Source: Bacteroidota bacterium
Lineage (GTDB): Bacteria; Bacteroidota; Bacteroidia; Chitinophagales; Chitinophagaceae
Length of the DNA stretch: 37,921 nucleotides
Assembly: GCA_947451115.1 (NCBI GenBank)
Contig: CANFXV010000024.1
Location: 1 to 37,921 of the forward strand
Direction of reading: 5' to 3'
Every line of letters starts with the position of its first letter. The first letter of the stretch is position 1. This document shows positions 24,802 through 32,883 of the stretch, in pieces. The notes beneath the pieces were generated by a model, which saw nothing but the letters and a program-made list of their open reading frames with translations, was not told the origin of the DNA and made no database searches. Made by a program: the position numbers and the translations under genes.

Positions 24802-25692
24802 CTAGTGATGACCATAATTTTTTTCACCAGCCGTGATGCTTACTTTTAACCTATTTTGTGGAGGTGGTAATGGGCAAGTGGCAAAAGCGGTGAAAGCGCA
24901 GGGAGGATTATAGGCTTTATTAAAATCTATTTCCGTATTGCCCAAGGCATCTGGCTTTGGAATATCGATAAAACGTCCTGCTCCATAAGTAGTTTTTCCA
25001 GCTGTTTCATCTCCAAATACAATAAACAAATTAGGCCCTCCTTCGTCTATTACATCTAAAGTGTATTCTTTATTGTTAATGGTAAATAACAATCGGCCTG
25101 CACTTTTTTGCGCGGTAGTTTGTCCAAGCACATTGGTAATCATGAGTAAATTTTGTTCTGGCTGAACAAGTACGGCCTTGAGTCTCCAATTAGAATCTAC
25201 AGGGAATCGATCAATTCCTTTAAATGCGGTCAAAGTAGCCGCTTGTAAATTTCTAAATCGGATGCCTATTTTATCTTCACGCTTGATCACCACCCAGCTA
25301 AAATGAGACCAGTCCATGGTTTTAGCCAGCCCTTCCGCTTTAAATACGGTAATGGCTTGCGTGCCTTTTTGTTCTTTATTATTAATCTTAATGCTGTTAC
25401 TATTTTTGTTTACCCATTGCACTGAATCTCCTTCATAAATAAAATCACCAAGGTATTCAGGAAATTCATTGTTGGCATATTTACAGTCCATGCCTTCTCC
25501 TTTACCAAAACTATTGACCCCTTTGTGCAACCAAAAAAGTCCTTCTAAATTTAACCAGCCATTGGGTTGTTTTAGGCTATTTTCTCTTTTTATATGCCAA
25601 TCATTGATTGACTTGAGGTAGTTCTTGCTTGATTGACTATACAAAGCATTAAGTTGAAAACTAATTAAAAGGAGTAGTAAATATTTTTTCAT
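24802..25692 (-). CDS. DUF1684 domain secreted protein
   Basis: 296 residues with a signal peptide ending LYSQ at about 20. The family pattern is clear: DWHIKRENSLKQPNGWLNLEGLFWL at the N-terminus and the near-invariant DFNKAYNPPCAFTAFATCPL followed by PPPQNRL near the C-terminus. DUF1684 proteins are widespread in Bacteroidota and Actinobacteria; the fold includes a beta-barrel core but no activity is established. The conserved Cys, Pro and Asn cluster suggests a binding or catalytic site. It is the first gene of a two-gene unit with the nucleotide-sugar dehydrogenase. It is divergent from the S41 protease gene. Confidence 0.85.
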   Translation of the reverse strand: MKKYLLLLLISFQLNALYSQSSKNYLKSINDWHIKRENSLKQPNGWLNLEGLFWLHKGVNSFGKGEGMDCKYANNEFPEYLGDFIYEGDSVQWVNKNSNSIKINNKEQKGTQAITVFKAEGLAKTMDWSHFSWVVIKREDKIGIRFRNLQAATLTAFKGIDRFPVDSNWRLKAVLVQPEQNLLMITNVLGQTTAQKSAGRLLFTINNKEYTLDVIDEGGPNLFIVFGDETAGKTTYGAGRFIDIPKPDALGNTEIDFNKAYNPPCAFTAFATCPLPPPQNRLKVSITAGEKNYGHH

Positions 25693-25840
25693 GAAATTCT
25701 ATTAGAAGTTTGGGTTAATCATCAGTGTAAAATTAAGCTTTTCATACGACCTTTCATTAGGCAAGTTTCAAAAAAACTTAAAATATTTTAACAATATTTA
25801 CCCCATGATTGTACTAAATTTATGGGAAGAAATCATGCTT

Positions 25841-27247
25841 ATGCAAAGTAAAAAAATCATATACGCTTTTATATTTTTATTGCTACTTGGGTCTTGTACT
25901 AAAAAAGATGTAGTTGTAAACAATCCTACCACTACTAGTAATGCGGATGTCAACAATTGGATACACCAAACCATGAGTAGTTATTATTTATGGTCTACCA
26001 ATATGCCCGCAGTTGCTAAAACTAATTTGAACTTGAATCCAATGAACTATTTTACTTCCATCTTATATGATTATGGAACTACGGATCGTTTTTCTTGGAT
26101 TGATAGTAGTTCAAGCAATTTAATCAATCAACTCAATGGGGTTAATAAAATTTTAGGCGTGAAGCTGAATGCCTTTTTAGTAGACAATGCCAAGCCAGAT
26201 GGAGATGTTGCCTTAGTCATTGCTTATGTATTAAAAGGAAGTCCTGCAGAAAAAGCTGGTATGAAAAGAGGGGACATTATTTTATCCGTAGATGATCAAA
26301 CAGTAACCGCTAAAAATTATACTACTGTTTTACAAAATGAAACGTTGAAATTAGGTTTTGGTGTTTATGCCAACAATGCCTTTACTAGCAATGCAAAAAC
26401 TTTAACCCTTACAAAGGTAGAATTGCAAACCAATCCCATTCTTACGGATACGGTGTTCAATTGGGCAGGGAAAAAAGTAGGCTACCTTGCTTATGTACAA
26501 TTTTTAACCAGTTTTGATGATAGCTTAAGAGCAGTCTTTGGTCGTTTTAAATCCAAAGGAGTGAATGAACTCATTGTAGATTTGCGTTACAATGGAGGCG
26601 GCTATGTCAGTTCTGCAGACTTACTCACAGATTTAATAGTAAAAGATTTAGGCGCTAGAGTAAATACAGTGATGAATAAAAAAGTGTTCAATGCCACTTA
26701 TACCGAATATTTGACCAAACAAAATGGCAGCAGTGCCTTTATTACTAATTTTCAAAACGAGGCCAATAATCTTGGGAATTTAAATAGGGTGTTTGTGCTT
26801 ACTTCCAACGGCACAGCATCAGCAAGTGAACTGATCATCAATAATTTAAAACCATTTATGGATGTTTTCTTGGTGGGTGATCATACTTATGGAAAAAATG
26901 TGGGCTCCTTTACCATCACCGATGATAAAAATAGATGGAGCTATGGACTTCAACCCATTACTTTTAAAATTGCCAATTCTTTGGATCAATCTGATTATGG
27001 AACCGTCAATGGATTTTTACCCAATATTCAAGTATCAGACAATGTTTTGCCTTTTAAATTATTAGGAGACCCTGCTGAAACCTTATTGACTAAAGCGCTC
27101 AATGTCATTGGGCCTATTGCCTATAAAGCCAATAGTACTTCCAGCAATCCAAAAATGGTGGGCACTTTAATTCAGAAAGAAGCCATTGGCGACAACCACA
27201 ATTTAGACAAGCATGATATGTTTGGCCATCCTCCAAAGCATCCATAA
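25841..27247 (+). CDS. S41-family C-terminal processing peptidase lipoprotein
   Basis: 468 residues. MQSKKIIYAFIFLLLLGSC is a lipoprotein signal with Cys19. A short helical N-domain is followed by a PDZ-like domain (about 105-200; GSPAEKAGMKRGDIILSVDD) and the S41 core (about 210-415). The core has VGYLAYVQF, ELIVDLRYNGGGYVSSADLL, the nucleophile region SNGTASASE (322-330) and TYGKNVGS with the catalytic Lys352. Enzymes of this family cleave C-terminal tails of envelope proteins. The C-terminus is His-rich (DKHDMFGHPPKHP), perhaps metal-binding. The frame is open from 25805, but the segment before 25841 contains TAAATTTA and GGAAGAA, which look like promoter and ribosome-binding sequence. ATG 25835 is an alternative. 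It is transcribed rightward from a gap of about 150 bp. Confidence 0.88.
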   Translation: MQSKKIIYAFIFLLLLGSCTKKDVVVNNPTTTSNADVNNWIHQTMSSYYLWSTNMPAVAKTNLNLNPMNYFTSILYDYGTTDRFSWIDSSSSNLINQLNGVNKILGVKLNAFLVDNAKPDGDVALVIAYVLKGSPAEKAGMKRGDIILSVDDQTVTAKNYTTVLQNETLKLGFGVYANNAFTSNAKTLTLTKVELQTNPILTDTVFNWAGKKVGYLAYVQFLTSFDDSLRAVFGRFKSKGVNELIVDLRYNGGGYVSSADLLTDLIVKDLGARVNTVMNKKVFNATYTEYLTKQNGSSAFITNFQNEANNLGNLNRVFVLTSNGTASASELIINNLKPFMDVFLVGDHTYGKNVGSFTITDDKNRWSYGLQPITFKIANSLDQSDYGTVNGFLPNIQVSDNVLPFKLLGDPAETLLTKALNVIGPIAYKANSTSSNPKMVGTLIQKEAIGDNHNLDKHDMFGHPPKHP

Positions 27248-27259
27248 AATAATTCAATC

Positions 27260-27284
27260 TTGACAATTTGTTTTTAGTATCTTG
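27260..27284 (+). promoter_or_regulatory. Promoter for the VOC gene
   Basis: TTGAC at 27260-27264 and TATCTTG at 27278-27284 are spaced like -33 and -7 elements of Bacteroidota promoters. TATCTTG has one difference from TAnnTTTG. The pair lies 25 bp upstream of the start at 27309. This suggests the downstream genes are not read only from the protease promoter. Confidence 0.35.
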
Positions 27285-27308
27285 GAATTACAAAAAACGA
27301 ATTGCGCT

Positions 27309-27758
27309 ATGAAAATAATTAACACCTTGTTTTGCTTATTTATTGCATTAAGCATGCATGCACAAACAAAAAATACAAAAGTGCATATTAACCATACTGC
27401 AGTTTTTGTGATTGATATGAATAAAACCGGGGAGTTTTATTCAAAAATTATTGGCTTAGAACCTATTCCAGAACCATTTCATGATGGACAACATATTTGG
27501 TTTAAAACCGGAGAGCATAGTCAATTACATGTTATACAAGGCTCGACGCAAAAAAAAGAGTACTATAAAAATCAACACAGTTGTTATACCGAGCCTGATT
27601 TTAATGTATTTATTGCAAAATTAAGAGCAGCAAATTGGCCTTTTGAAGATGTCAGTGGAAATAAAAATACCATTACTACCCGCCCCGATGGCATCCATCA
27701 AATATGGTTACAAGATCCAGATGGCTATTGGATTGAAATCAATGATGATACTTATTAA
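27309..27758 (+). CDS. Secreted VOC-superfamily (glyoxalase/dioxygenase-fold) protein
   Basis: 149 residues with a signal peptide ending SMHAQ at about 20. The mature part is one VOC module: INHTAVFVIDMNKTGEFYSKIIGLE, then DGQHIWFKTGEHSQLHVIQG, ending in DGIHQIWLQDPDGYWIEIND. The His in INHTA, the His in SQLHV and the Glu in WIEIND match the positions of metal ligands in glyoxalase I-like proteins. A secreted VOC protein is unusual but occurs in Bacteroidota. The frame is open from 27282, but the better start is ATG 27309, after the promoter. The reaction is unknown. Followed closely by the asparaginase-like gene (36 bp). Confidence 0.85.
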   Translation: MKIINTLFCLFIALSMHAQTKNTKVHINHTAVFVIDMNKTGEFYSKIIGLEPIPEPFHDGQHIWFKTGEHSQLHVIQGSTQKKEYYKNQHSCYTEPDFNVFIAKLRAANWPFEDVSGNKNTITTRPDGIHQIWLQDPDGYWIEINDDTY

Positions 27759-27794
27759 TTAAGTTTGCAATTATTTTTACTTTTATAATTAAGT

Positions 27795-28286
27795 ATGGCA
27801 TCTGAAATTAAAGTATTTATTACTGGGGGAACCTTTGATAAAGAATACAATGAACTAAATGGGACCTTGTATTTTAATGAAACACATTTGTTTGAAATGT
27901 TAACCCTGGGTAGAAGTAGGTTAGATTTATCTATCCATACTTTAATGTTAAAAGACAGTTTAGACTTTGAAGAAGCAGATAGGCAGTTGATTGCCAATGC
28001 TTGCAATGAAACAACCGCTAGCAAAATTTTAATAACGCATGGTACCGATACCATGACCAATACCGCTTCCTATTTGGCCAAACATTGTCCCAATAAAACC
28101 ATTGTGTTGACAGGGGCCATGGTGCCCTATAAATTTGGAAGTTCTGATGGAATGTTTAATTTAGGGAGTGCGCTTGCCTTTGTTCAGGTTTTACCAACAG
28201 GTATTTTTATTGCCATGAATGGAAAAATATTTGAAGCAGATAAAGTGATTAAAAATACCAATAGAGGAGAATTTGAAAGTATATAA
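27795..28286 (+). CDS. Single-domain asparaginase-like protein
   Basis: 163 residues, half of a normal 320-350-residue L-asparaginase. Both catalytic Thr motifs of the N-terminal domain are present: VFITGGTFDKEYN (Thr in GGTFD, about 11-14) and ILITHGTDTMTNTASYLA (HGTDT, about 80-84). VLTGAMVP (Lys replaced by other residues nearby) and a C-terminal DGMFNLGSALAF also match the family's first domain. The C-terminal subdomain is absent, and the gene ends cleanly. Similar short forms are annotated as asparaginase domain proteins in Bacteroidota, so it is a natural family rather than a break. No signal peptide. Activity on asparagine is uncertain without the second domain that shapes the site. 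Confidence 0.83.
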   Translation: MASEIKVFITGGTFDKEYNELNGTLYFNETHLFEMLTLGRSRLDLSIHTLMLKDSLDFEEADRQLIANACNETTASKILITHGTDTMTNTASYLAKHCPNKTIVLTGAMVPYKFGSSDGMFNLGSALAFVQVLPTGIFIAMNGKIFEADKVIKNTNRGEFESI

Positions 28287-28312
28287 TTAATTATCAAACC
28301 AAAAATAGAGCA

Positions 28313-28678
28313 ATGAAAACAACAAAGATTATTTATTGGATCACTACCAGCATTATTTGCTTATTTGCATCCACTGCTATTTTTATGAATACCAAAATGG
28401 CCATTGACGGAGCCACCCATTTGGGCATCCCACGCTACCTTGGCTTAGAAGTAAGTATTGGACAATTGATTGGCCTGGTCTTATTAATTGTTCCTGCAGT
28501 GCCTGCAAGGTTTAAAGAATGGGCCTATGTTGGCTTTGGCATCATGTACTTAACTGCGATGAACGCACATATTTCGGTGGGTGATCCCATGGGCAATACC
28601 ATCATGGCCATCGTGTTTTTTGGCTTATTGTTAGTTTCTTATACTAGCTTTCATAAATTAGAAGCTGCTAAAAAATAA
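28313..28678 (+). CDS. DoxX-like (DoxX_2) four-helix membrane protein
   Basis: 121 residues with four predicted transmembrane helices at about 8-26, 46-63, 72-89 and 96-111. The pattern IIYWITTSIICLFASTAIFM, ATHLGIPRYL and a helix ending VPAVPARFKEWAYVGF is characteristic of DoxX-like proteins of Bacteroidota. Function is unknown for this subgroup. It starts 26 bp after the asparaginase-like gene, so the VOC, asparaginase-like and DoxX-like genes are likely one transcript ending at the strong terminator just downstream. Confidence 0.87.
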   Translation: MKTTKIIYWITTSIICLFASTAIFMNTKMAIDGATHLGIPRYLGLEVSIGQLIGLVLLIVPAVPARFKEWAYVGFGIMYLTAMNAHISVGDPMGNTIMAIVFFGLLLVSYTSFHKLEAAKK

Positions 28679-28696
28679 CTAGCACTAATTTTTTAG

Positions 28697-28729
28697 ATGC
28701 CATCTCCCTTCCAAGAGATGGCATTTTTT
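28697..28729 (+). terminator. Rho-independent terminator after the DoxX-like gene
   Basis: ATGCCATCTC-CCTTCCAA-GAGATGGCAT is a perfect 10-bp stem followed by TTTTTT. It begins 18 bp after the stop and closes the 27309-28678 unit. Confidence 0.9.
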
Positions 28730-28825
28730 ATGCTTGCCCTATTTGGAAAGCTTAGAAAATGCTAAATATATAGTTTGAACAAAATCTTAAGCGAGTTCAC
28801 GAAGTATTGTTTAAATTAGCAAACT

Positions 28826-29368
28826 ATGTCAAGCGATCAAGAGCTTATTATTCAATTTCAGCAATCCATCGATAGAGAAGCGGTCTTTACCCAACTCCTG
28901 CGCAAGCATCAGCAAAAAGTATATTATCAAATCAAAAGAATGGTCTTGGAACACGCAGATGCGGATGATATTGCTCAACTGGTTTGGATAAAGGTTTGGA
29001 ATAAATTAGATGGGTTTAAAATGGAAAGTGAATTCACCACCTGGATATTCCGAATTGCTTACAATGAAACCTTAAATTATCTTCAAAAACAGAAAAAGCA
29101 AGGCAGTAAGCTGTCCAATGATGACCTATTTATTTATGAAAATGCCTCCGCCAGCACCGACGAGCCAAAAACGACCGAAATTCAGATTGCGCTAGACAGT
29201 GCGATTAAACAACTGCCTGAAAAACAAAGAATTGTGTTTATGTTAAGGTATTTTGACGGTTGTGAATATGAAAAAATAGCGTCCATGATGGGTACCACCG
29301 TTGGGGGTGCCAAAGCCAATTTTCATCAAGCAGTAAAAAAAATAGAGCAATTTGTAAAAAAGCTTTAA
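28826..29368 (+). CDS. ECF-type RNA polymerase sigma factor
   Basis: 180 residues. Region 2 (about 20-95) contains RKHQQKVYYQIKRMVLEHADADDIAQ and WIKVWNKLDGFKMESEFTTW. Region 4 (about 125-178) contains AIKQLPEKQRIVFMLRYFDG and YEKIASMMGTTVGGAKANFHQA. Region 3 is missing, as in the extracytoplasmic-function class. The promoter it recognises is not known. It is followed by a one-helix membrane protein, probably its anti-sigma factor, and a small periplasmic protein. This three-gene module (ECF sigma, membrane protein, Pro-rich periplasmic protein) recurs in Bacteroidota. ATG 28826 is the only good start. Confidence 0.93.
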   Translation: MSSDQELIIQFQQSIDREAVFTQLLRKHQQKVYYQIKRMVLEHADADDIAQLVWIKVWNKLDGFKMESEFTTWIFRIAYNETLNYLQKQKKQGSKLSNDDLFIYENASASTDEPKTTEIQIALDSAIKQLPEKQRIVFMLRYFDGCEYEKIASMMGTTVGGAKANFHQAVKKIEQFVKKL

Positions 29369-29401
29369 ACTTTAACACCTATAGACCATCCAATTAAAAC
29401 A

Positions 29402-29872
29402 ATGAAAATGCAGACAGAGCAGGATTTACTTAAGCAAGACCAGCAATGGGTTGAATCTATAATAGAAAAAGATCATTTGAATCGATTTAATTCAACCAAT
29501 ACGGATGCGCCAATTAATTATTTTGAATCTTTCCCAGATCGATTGATGCAGCGTATTCAAATGGAGAAAAATAATCATACAAAGCCTTCCTTGTTTAAAA
29601 TGTTTTTCTTACAACCCTATGGAAAAATTGCGGTAGCCGCCACTTTTATTTTGGTTGTTGCAGGAACTTATTTATTGAATACTGCCAATAAAGCAAAAAC
29701 AGCAACTGTTTCTATTCAAGAAATTTCGATAGATGAAATGAAAAATTATGTCAATAACAATGAAGCCATTGCAGAGCTAGATTTCGACTATGTAATAAAA
29801 AAAGAAAGCGCTTCACTTGAAAAACTAGGAGAATCAGAAATTAAAGAAATACAAAAAGCAATCATTCAATAA
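29402..29872 (+). CDS. Probable anti-sigma factor, single-pass membrane protein
   Basis: 156 residues. A cytoplasmic N-terminal part of about 70 residues (rich in charged residues, with YFESFPDRLMQRIQMEK) precedes one transmembrane helix at about 74-93 (GKIAVAATFILVVAGTYLL). A periplasmic tail of about 60 residues carries the FDYVIKKES and EIKEIQKAII segments. It has no zinc-binding anti-sigma motif (HxxxCxxC) that I can see. Position directly behind the sigma gene (33 bp) and the topology suggest that it sequesters the sigma factor at the membrane; this is inference. Met3 at 29408 is an alternative start. Confidence 0.7.
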   Translation: MKMQTEQDLLKQDQQWVESIIEKDHLNRFNSTNTDAPINYFESFPDRLMQRIQMEKNNHTKPSLFKMFFLQPYGKIAVAATFILVVAGTYLLNTANKAKTATVSIQEISIDEMKNYVNNNEAIAELDFDYVIKKESASLEKLGESEIKEIQKAIIQ

Positions 29873-29878
29873 TTTTAT

Positions 29879-30346
29879 ATGAAAAGAATATTTTTATTTG
29901 GCTTATTTAGTTTGCTATTGATGAATGCCTACGCGCAGCCCCGTCCCAATCGCAGGCCTCCCCCACCTCCGCCGCCTGGAGATGACCAAGAAATGTTTGA
30001 AAGAAGAGGTCCTCGCATGCAAGGAGAAGATAGAAAAGAACGCAAAGAACGTATCGAAGTTTTTAAAATTCAATTCATTACAGAAAAATTAGAACTGACA
30101 CCTAGTGAAGCGGAATCTTTTTGGCCTGTGTATGAGGAATACAACAAAGCAGTGAAAGAAATTGCCAAAACTAAAGCAGACGATGAAATCACATTTCAAG
30201 AAGCTATCTTAGTAGCCAGAAAAAAATACAAAACCGATTTAAAGCCAATTTTAAAATCGGATGAAAGAGTAAACGAAGCCTTAAAAATAGAAAGAGAATT
30301 TTTAAATAAAATTCGCTTTGAAATGAATAAAAGAAGGGGTTTTTAA
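29879..30346 (+). CDS. Periplasmic Pro-rich, Spy/CpxP-like helical protein
   Basis: 155 residues. The signal peptide ends MNAYAQ (19). A low-complexity RPNRRPPPPPPPGDD follows, then a charged helical region: FITEKLELTPSEAESFWPVYEEYNK (about 62-86), which contains an LTPSEAE segment like the LTxxQ repeats of Spy/CpxP envelope-stress proteins. Proteins of this type are common as the third gene after ECF sigma and anti-sigma genes in Bacteroidota. Role in envelope stress sensing or chaperoning is plausible but unproven. It starts 6 bp after the anti-sigma-like gene and is followed by a strong terminator. Confidence 0.8.
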   Translation: MKRIFLFGLFSLLLMNAYAQPRPNRRPPPPPPPGDDQEMFERRGPRMQGEDRKERKERIEVFKIQFITEKLELTPSEAESFWPVYEEYNKAVKEIAKTKADDEITFQEAILVARKKYKTDLKPILKSDERVNEALKIEREFLNKIRFEMNKRRGF

Positions 30347-30370
30347 TAAAATAAATGACCCTTTTAAGCC

Positions 30371-30410
30371 AAAAGCGCCTCTAGTATTCACTAGGGGCGC
30401 TTTTATTTTA
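30371..30410 (+). terminator. Rho-independent terminator after the sigma-factor operon
   Basis: AAAAGCGCCTCTAGT-ATTC-ACTAGGGGCGCTTTT is a 15-bp stem with one T-G wobble, followed by ATTTTA. It begins 24 bp after the last stop of the sigma operon. On the minus strand the stem also ends in a T-run, so it may be bidirectional, though no gene converges on it. Confidence 0.88.
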
Positions 30411-30455
30411 TAGCTTAGTTTTCGTATATTACAGATTATAATCAAACCTGTTTTT

Positions 30456-31898
30456 ATGAAAAAAATTGCGGTATTTATTGGAGTTGTTTTACTAGCCATC
30501 GCAGGCATCGTTTTATTTAAAACTTTTTCCAATACTCCTGGAGCTCATCAAAAAAGTAGTGAATTAACGCCTTTGAACAAAGAAGCCATTGCGCATATGA
30601 CGGAGGCCATTCAAATTAAAACGGAGACCCCTAACGATGCTTACGAATTTGATACCGCTACTTTTTTTGCTTATAGAAAATTTTTAGAAAAATCATACCC
30701 ATTGGTACATAAAAATTTACCACGCACCGTGGTAGATAGTTTCAATTATATCTACGAATGGAAAGGCACCGATACCAGTATTTTACCCATGGTCTTGATG
30801 GCGCATTACGATGTGGTGCCGGTAGAAGGTTCTGCAGTGAAACTTTGGCATGCTGCACCTTATGGAGGTGAAGTGAAAGAAGGATATATCTGGGGTAGAG
30901 GGGTGATTGATGACAAATCCAGTATGATTGAAATTTTAGAAGCAGCCGAAGCTCAATTGGCTAAAGGATTTCAACCCAAACAAACTATTTTACTTTGCTT
31001 TGGTGCTGATGAAGAATCTAGCGGAAAAGGGGCTACTGCAGTGGTGAAATACTTTAAATCTAAACACCAAAGATTTGACATCGTAGTGGATGAAGGTGGT
31101 GAAATTTCTACAGAAGACATGAAAGAGGTGAAAAGACCCATCGCCTCTATAGGCGTAGGAGAAAAAGGATATGTAACCTTAATTTTGACAGCTCAAATAG
31201 CAGGTGGCCATTCCTCTATTCCAGCTAAAAGTACTGCTATAGATATCTTGAGCAAAGGCTTGTATCAATTGAGACAAAATCAAATGCCTGCTAGATTAAC
31301 TCCGCCCATTAGGGCTTATTTAGAAAGAATAAGTAGTTACACTGAAAGTTTTGGTAAAAAAATGGCCTTGTCCAATTTGTGGCTTTTTGAAAAACAAGTC
31401 ATGAACAATTTATCGGAATCACCTTCAAGCAATGCCTTGGTAAGAACTACGATTGTGCCTACTATTTTTAATAGTGGTGTAAGAGACAATGTGATTCCAA
31501 CCTATGCTACTGCTTATGTAAACAGTAGAATTTTACCAGGTGAAACTCAAAAGGACGTCTATAATTTTGTAGAGAAAACGATCAATGATACCAATATTAA
31601 AATTACTTATTATCATAATTACAGCACCATGCCTTCCCCTACCACAGACATTAATAGCAAGGCTTTTAAAAGAGTAGAAAATGCCATCAATGCCATTGTG
31701 GATGATGTGATTGTAGCCCCCATGGTCATGGTTGGCGCTTCTGATTCTAGAAATTATAGAGAAGTAAGTGATGGCGTAATTAATTTCACGCCCATTACCA
31801 ATGGCAAAGGGTACCATGGCATTGATGAACGCATGTTGGTAACTGATTTTCAAAAAGGCATTAACTTTTTTAGTTTGTTAATTCAAGGTTCAAAATAA
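30456..31898 (+). CDS. M20-family metallopeptidase, PM20D1/CPS1-like
   Basis: 480 residues with an N-terminal hydrophobic anchor (IAVFIGVVLLAIAGIVLF, about 4-21), so it is probably membrane-tethered or exported. Zinc-site motifs are complete: MAHYDVVPVEG (His117, Asp119), WGRGVIDDKSS (Asp152), FGADEESSGKG (general base Glu186/Glu187), DIVVDEGGE (Asp212/Glu213) and a C-terminal NGKGYHGIDERM His. A dimerisation domain (about 225-340) is inserted as usual. Lengths and the VDEGG motif match the carboxypeptidase S/PM20D1 branch, whose human member forms and cleaves N-fatty-acyl amino acids. Here the substrate is unknown: N-acyl amino acid or dipeptide. It starts a run of three hydrolase genes; the esterase gene begins 5 bp after its stop. 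A possible -7 element, TATATTA, lies at 30425-30431. Confidence 0.88.
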   Translation: MKKIAVFIGVVLLAIAGIVLFKTFSNTPGAHQKSSELTPLNKEAIAHMTEAIQIKTETPNDAYEFDTATFFAYRKFLEKSYPLVHKNLPRTVVDSFNYIYEWKGTDTSILPMVLMAHYDVVPVEGSAVKLWHAAPYGGEVKEGYIWGRGVIDDKSSMIEILEAAEAQLAKGFQPKQTILLCFGADEESSGKGATAVVKYFKSKHQRFDIVVDEGGEISTEDMKEVKRPIASIGVGEKGYVTLILTAQIAGGHSSIPAKSTAIDILSKGLYQLRQNQMPARLTPPIRAYLERISSYTESFGKKMALSNLWLFEKQVMNNLSESPSSNALVRTTIVPTIFNSGVRDNVIPTYATAYVNSRILPGETQKDVYNFVEKTINDTNIKITYYHNYSTMPSPTTDINSKAFKRVENAINAIVDDVIVAPMVMVGASDSRNYREVSDGVINFTPITNGKGYHGIDERMLVTDFQKGINFFSLLIQGSK

Positions 31899-31903
31899 AT
31901 TTT

Positions 31904-32815
31904 ATGAAAAGAAGCCATCGCATTTGTTTTTTGCTTGTACTAATTTTTTTTAAAATGAACATGACTATGGGACAATTCAAACACTTGTACACTGTGACGC
32001 CTAATGAAAAAAAACATGAAAACCATGAAGCCTCTAGTACGCAATCTGGGATATTGATCATTGAAAAAGTTTCCACGCCTACTTATCAATATTATAGAGC
32101 AGGTAAGGACAATGAAAAAAGACCCTGTGTGATTATATGTCCTGGTGGTGGCTATTTTATTTTAGCTGCTGGTCATGAAGGTGCCGATGTAGCTGAATTT
32201 TTCAACAGTATTGGCATCAACGCATTAGTTTTAAAATACCGCATTCCCAATGCAGACAATCAAATAGACAAAACCATTGCACCATTGCAAGATGTACAAC
32301 AAGCTATGTATTTGTGCAGATTAAACGCAGGCAATTGGGGGATTGATGCAAACAAAATTGGTGTCATGGGCTTTTCTGCAGGAGGCCATTTGGCAGCAAG
32401 CTTAGCTACACATTATGCCGATGTAAAAATTAGCAACCCAGAAAATTTATCTTTAAGACCCGATTTTCAAATTCTTATTTATCCAGTAATTAGTTTTCAA
32501 AATTTTGGTCATGGCGGTTCTAGAAATAATCTTATTGGACCAGTGATGACCGAGGAAGCCATTCATTATTTTAGCAATGAAGAACAAATCAATGCTTATT
32601 CACCCCCTGCCTTTTTGGTACACGCCAAGGACGATGATGCAGTACCTGTGCTCAATTCAATTATTTATGCAAAAACCCTTGAAATGAACAAAGTGCCTGC
32701 CGAAATTTATTTGTATGAAAAAGGGGGGCATGGTTTTGGGATGAAAAACCCCACCAGTGAGGTGTATTGGCCTAATTTATTGAAGGATTGGTTACACAAA
32801 AAACAAATTCTTTAA
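31904..32815 (+). CDS. Secreted alpha/beta-hydrolase (esterase/acetylxylan-esterase-like)
   Basis: 303 residues. A signal peptide ends at about MTMG (23). The alpha/beta-hydrolase core shows the oxyanion region CVIICPGGGYFILAAGHEG (about 75-93), the nucleophile elbow GFSAGGH (Ser158), the acid loop VHAKDDDAVPV (Asp243-245) and the catalytic His in EKGGHGFG (276). The HGGG-like ICPGGGY motif places it with acetyl-esterase and BD-FAE-type carbohydrate or peptide esterases. The reaction is an ester or amide hydrolysis in the periplasm; the substrate is not known. It is coupled tightly to the M20 peptidase gene (5-bp gap), so the two likely act on the same type of compound. Confidence 0.87.
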   Translation: MKRSHRICFLLVLIFFKMNMTMGQFKHLYTVTPNEKKHENHEASSTQSGILIIEKVSTPTYQYYRAGKDNEKRPCVIICPGGGYFILAAGHEGADVAEFFNSIGINALVLKYRIPNADNQIDKTIAPLQDVQQAMYLCRLNAGNWGIDANKIGVMGFSAGGHLAASLATHYADVKISNPENLSLRPDFQILIYPVISFQNFGHGGSRNNLIGPVMTEEAIHYFSNEEQINAYSPPAFLVHAKDDDAVPVLNSIIYAKTLEMNKVPAEIYLYEKGGHGFGMKNPTSEVYWPNLLKDWLHKKQIL

Positions 32816-32883
32816 TAAATTGTTATACTATTATAGTCCCGAATGCTAAATTGAACGGGGTTTAAAATTTTAAAAAAATATAT

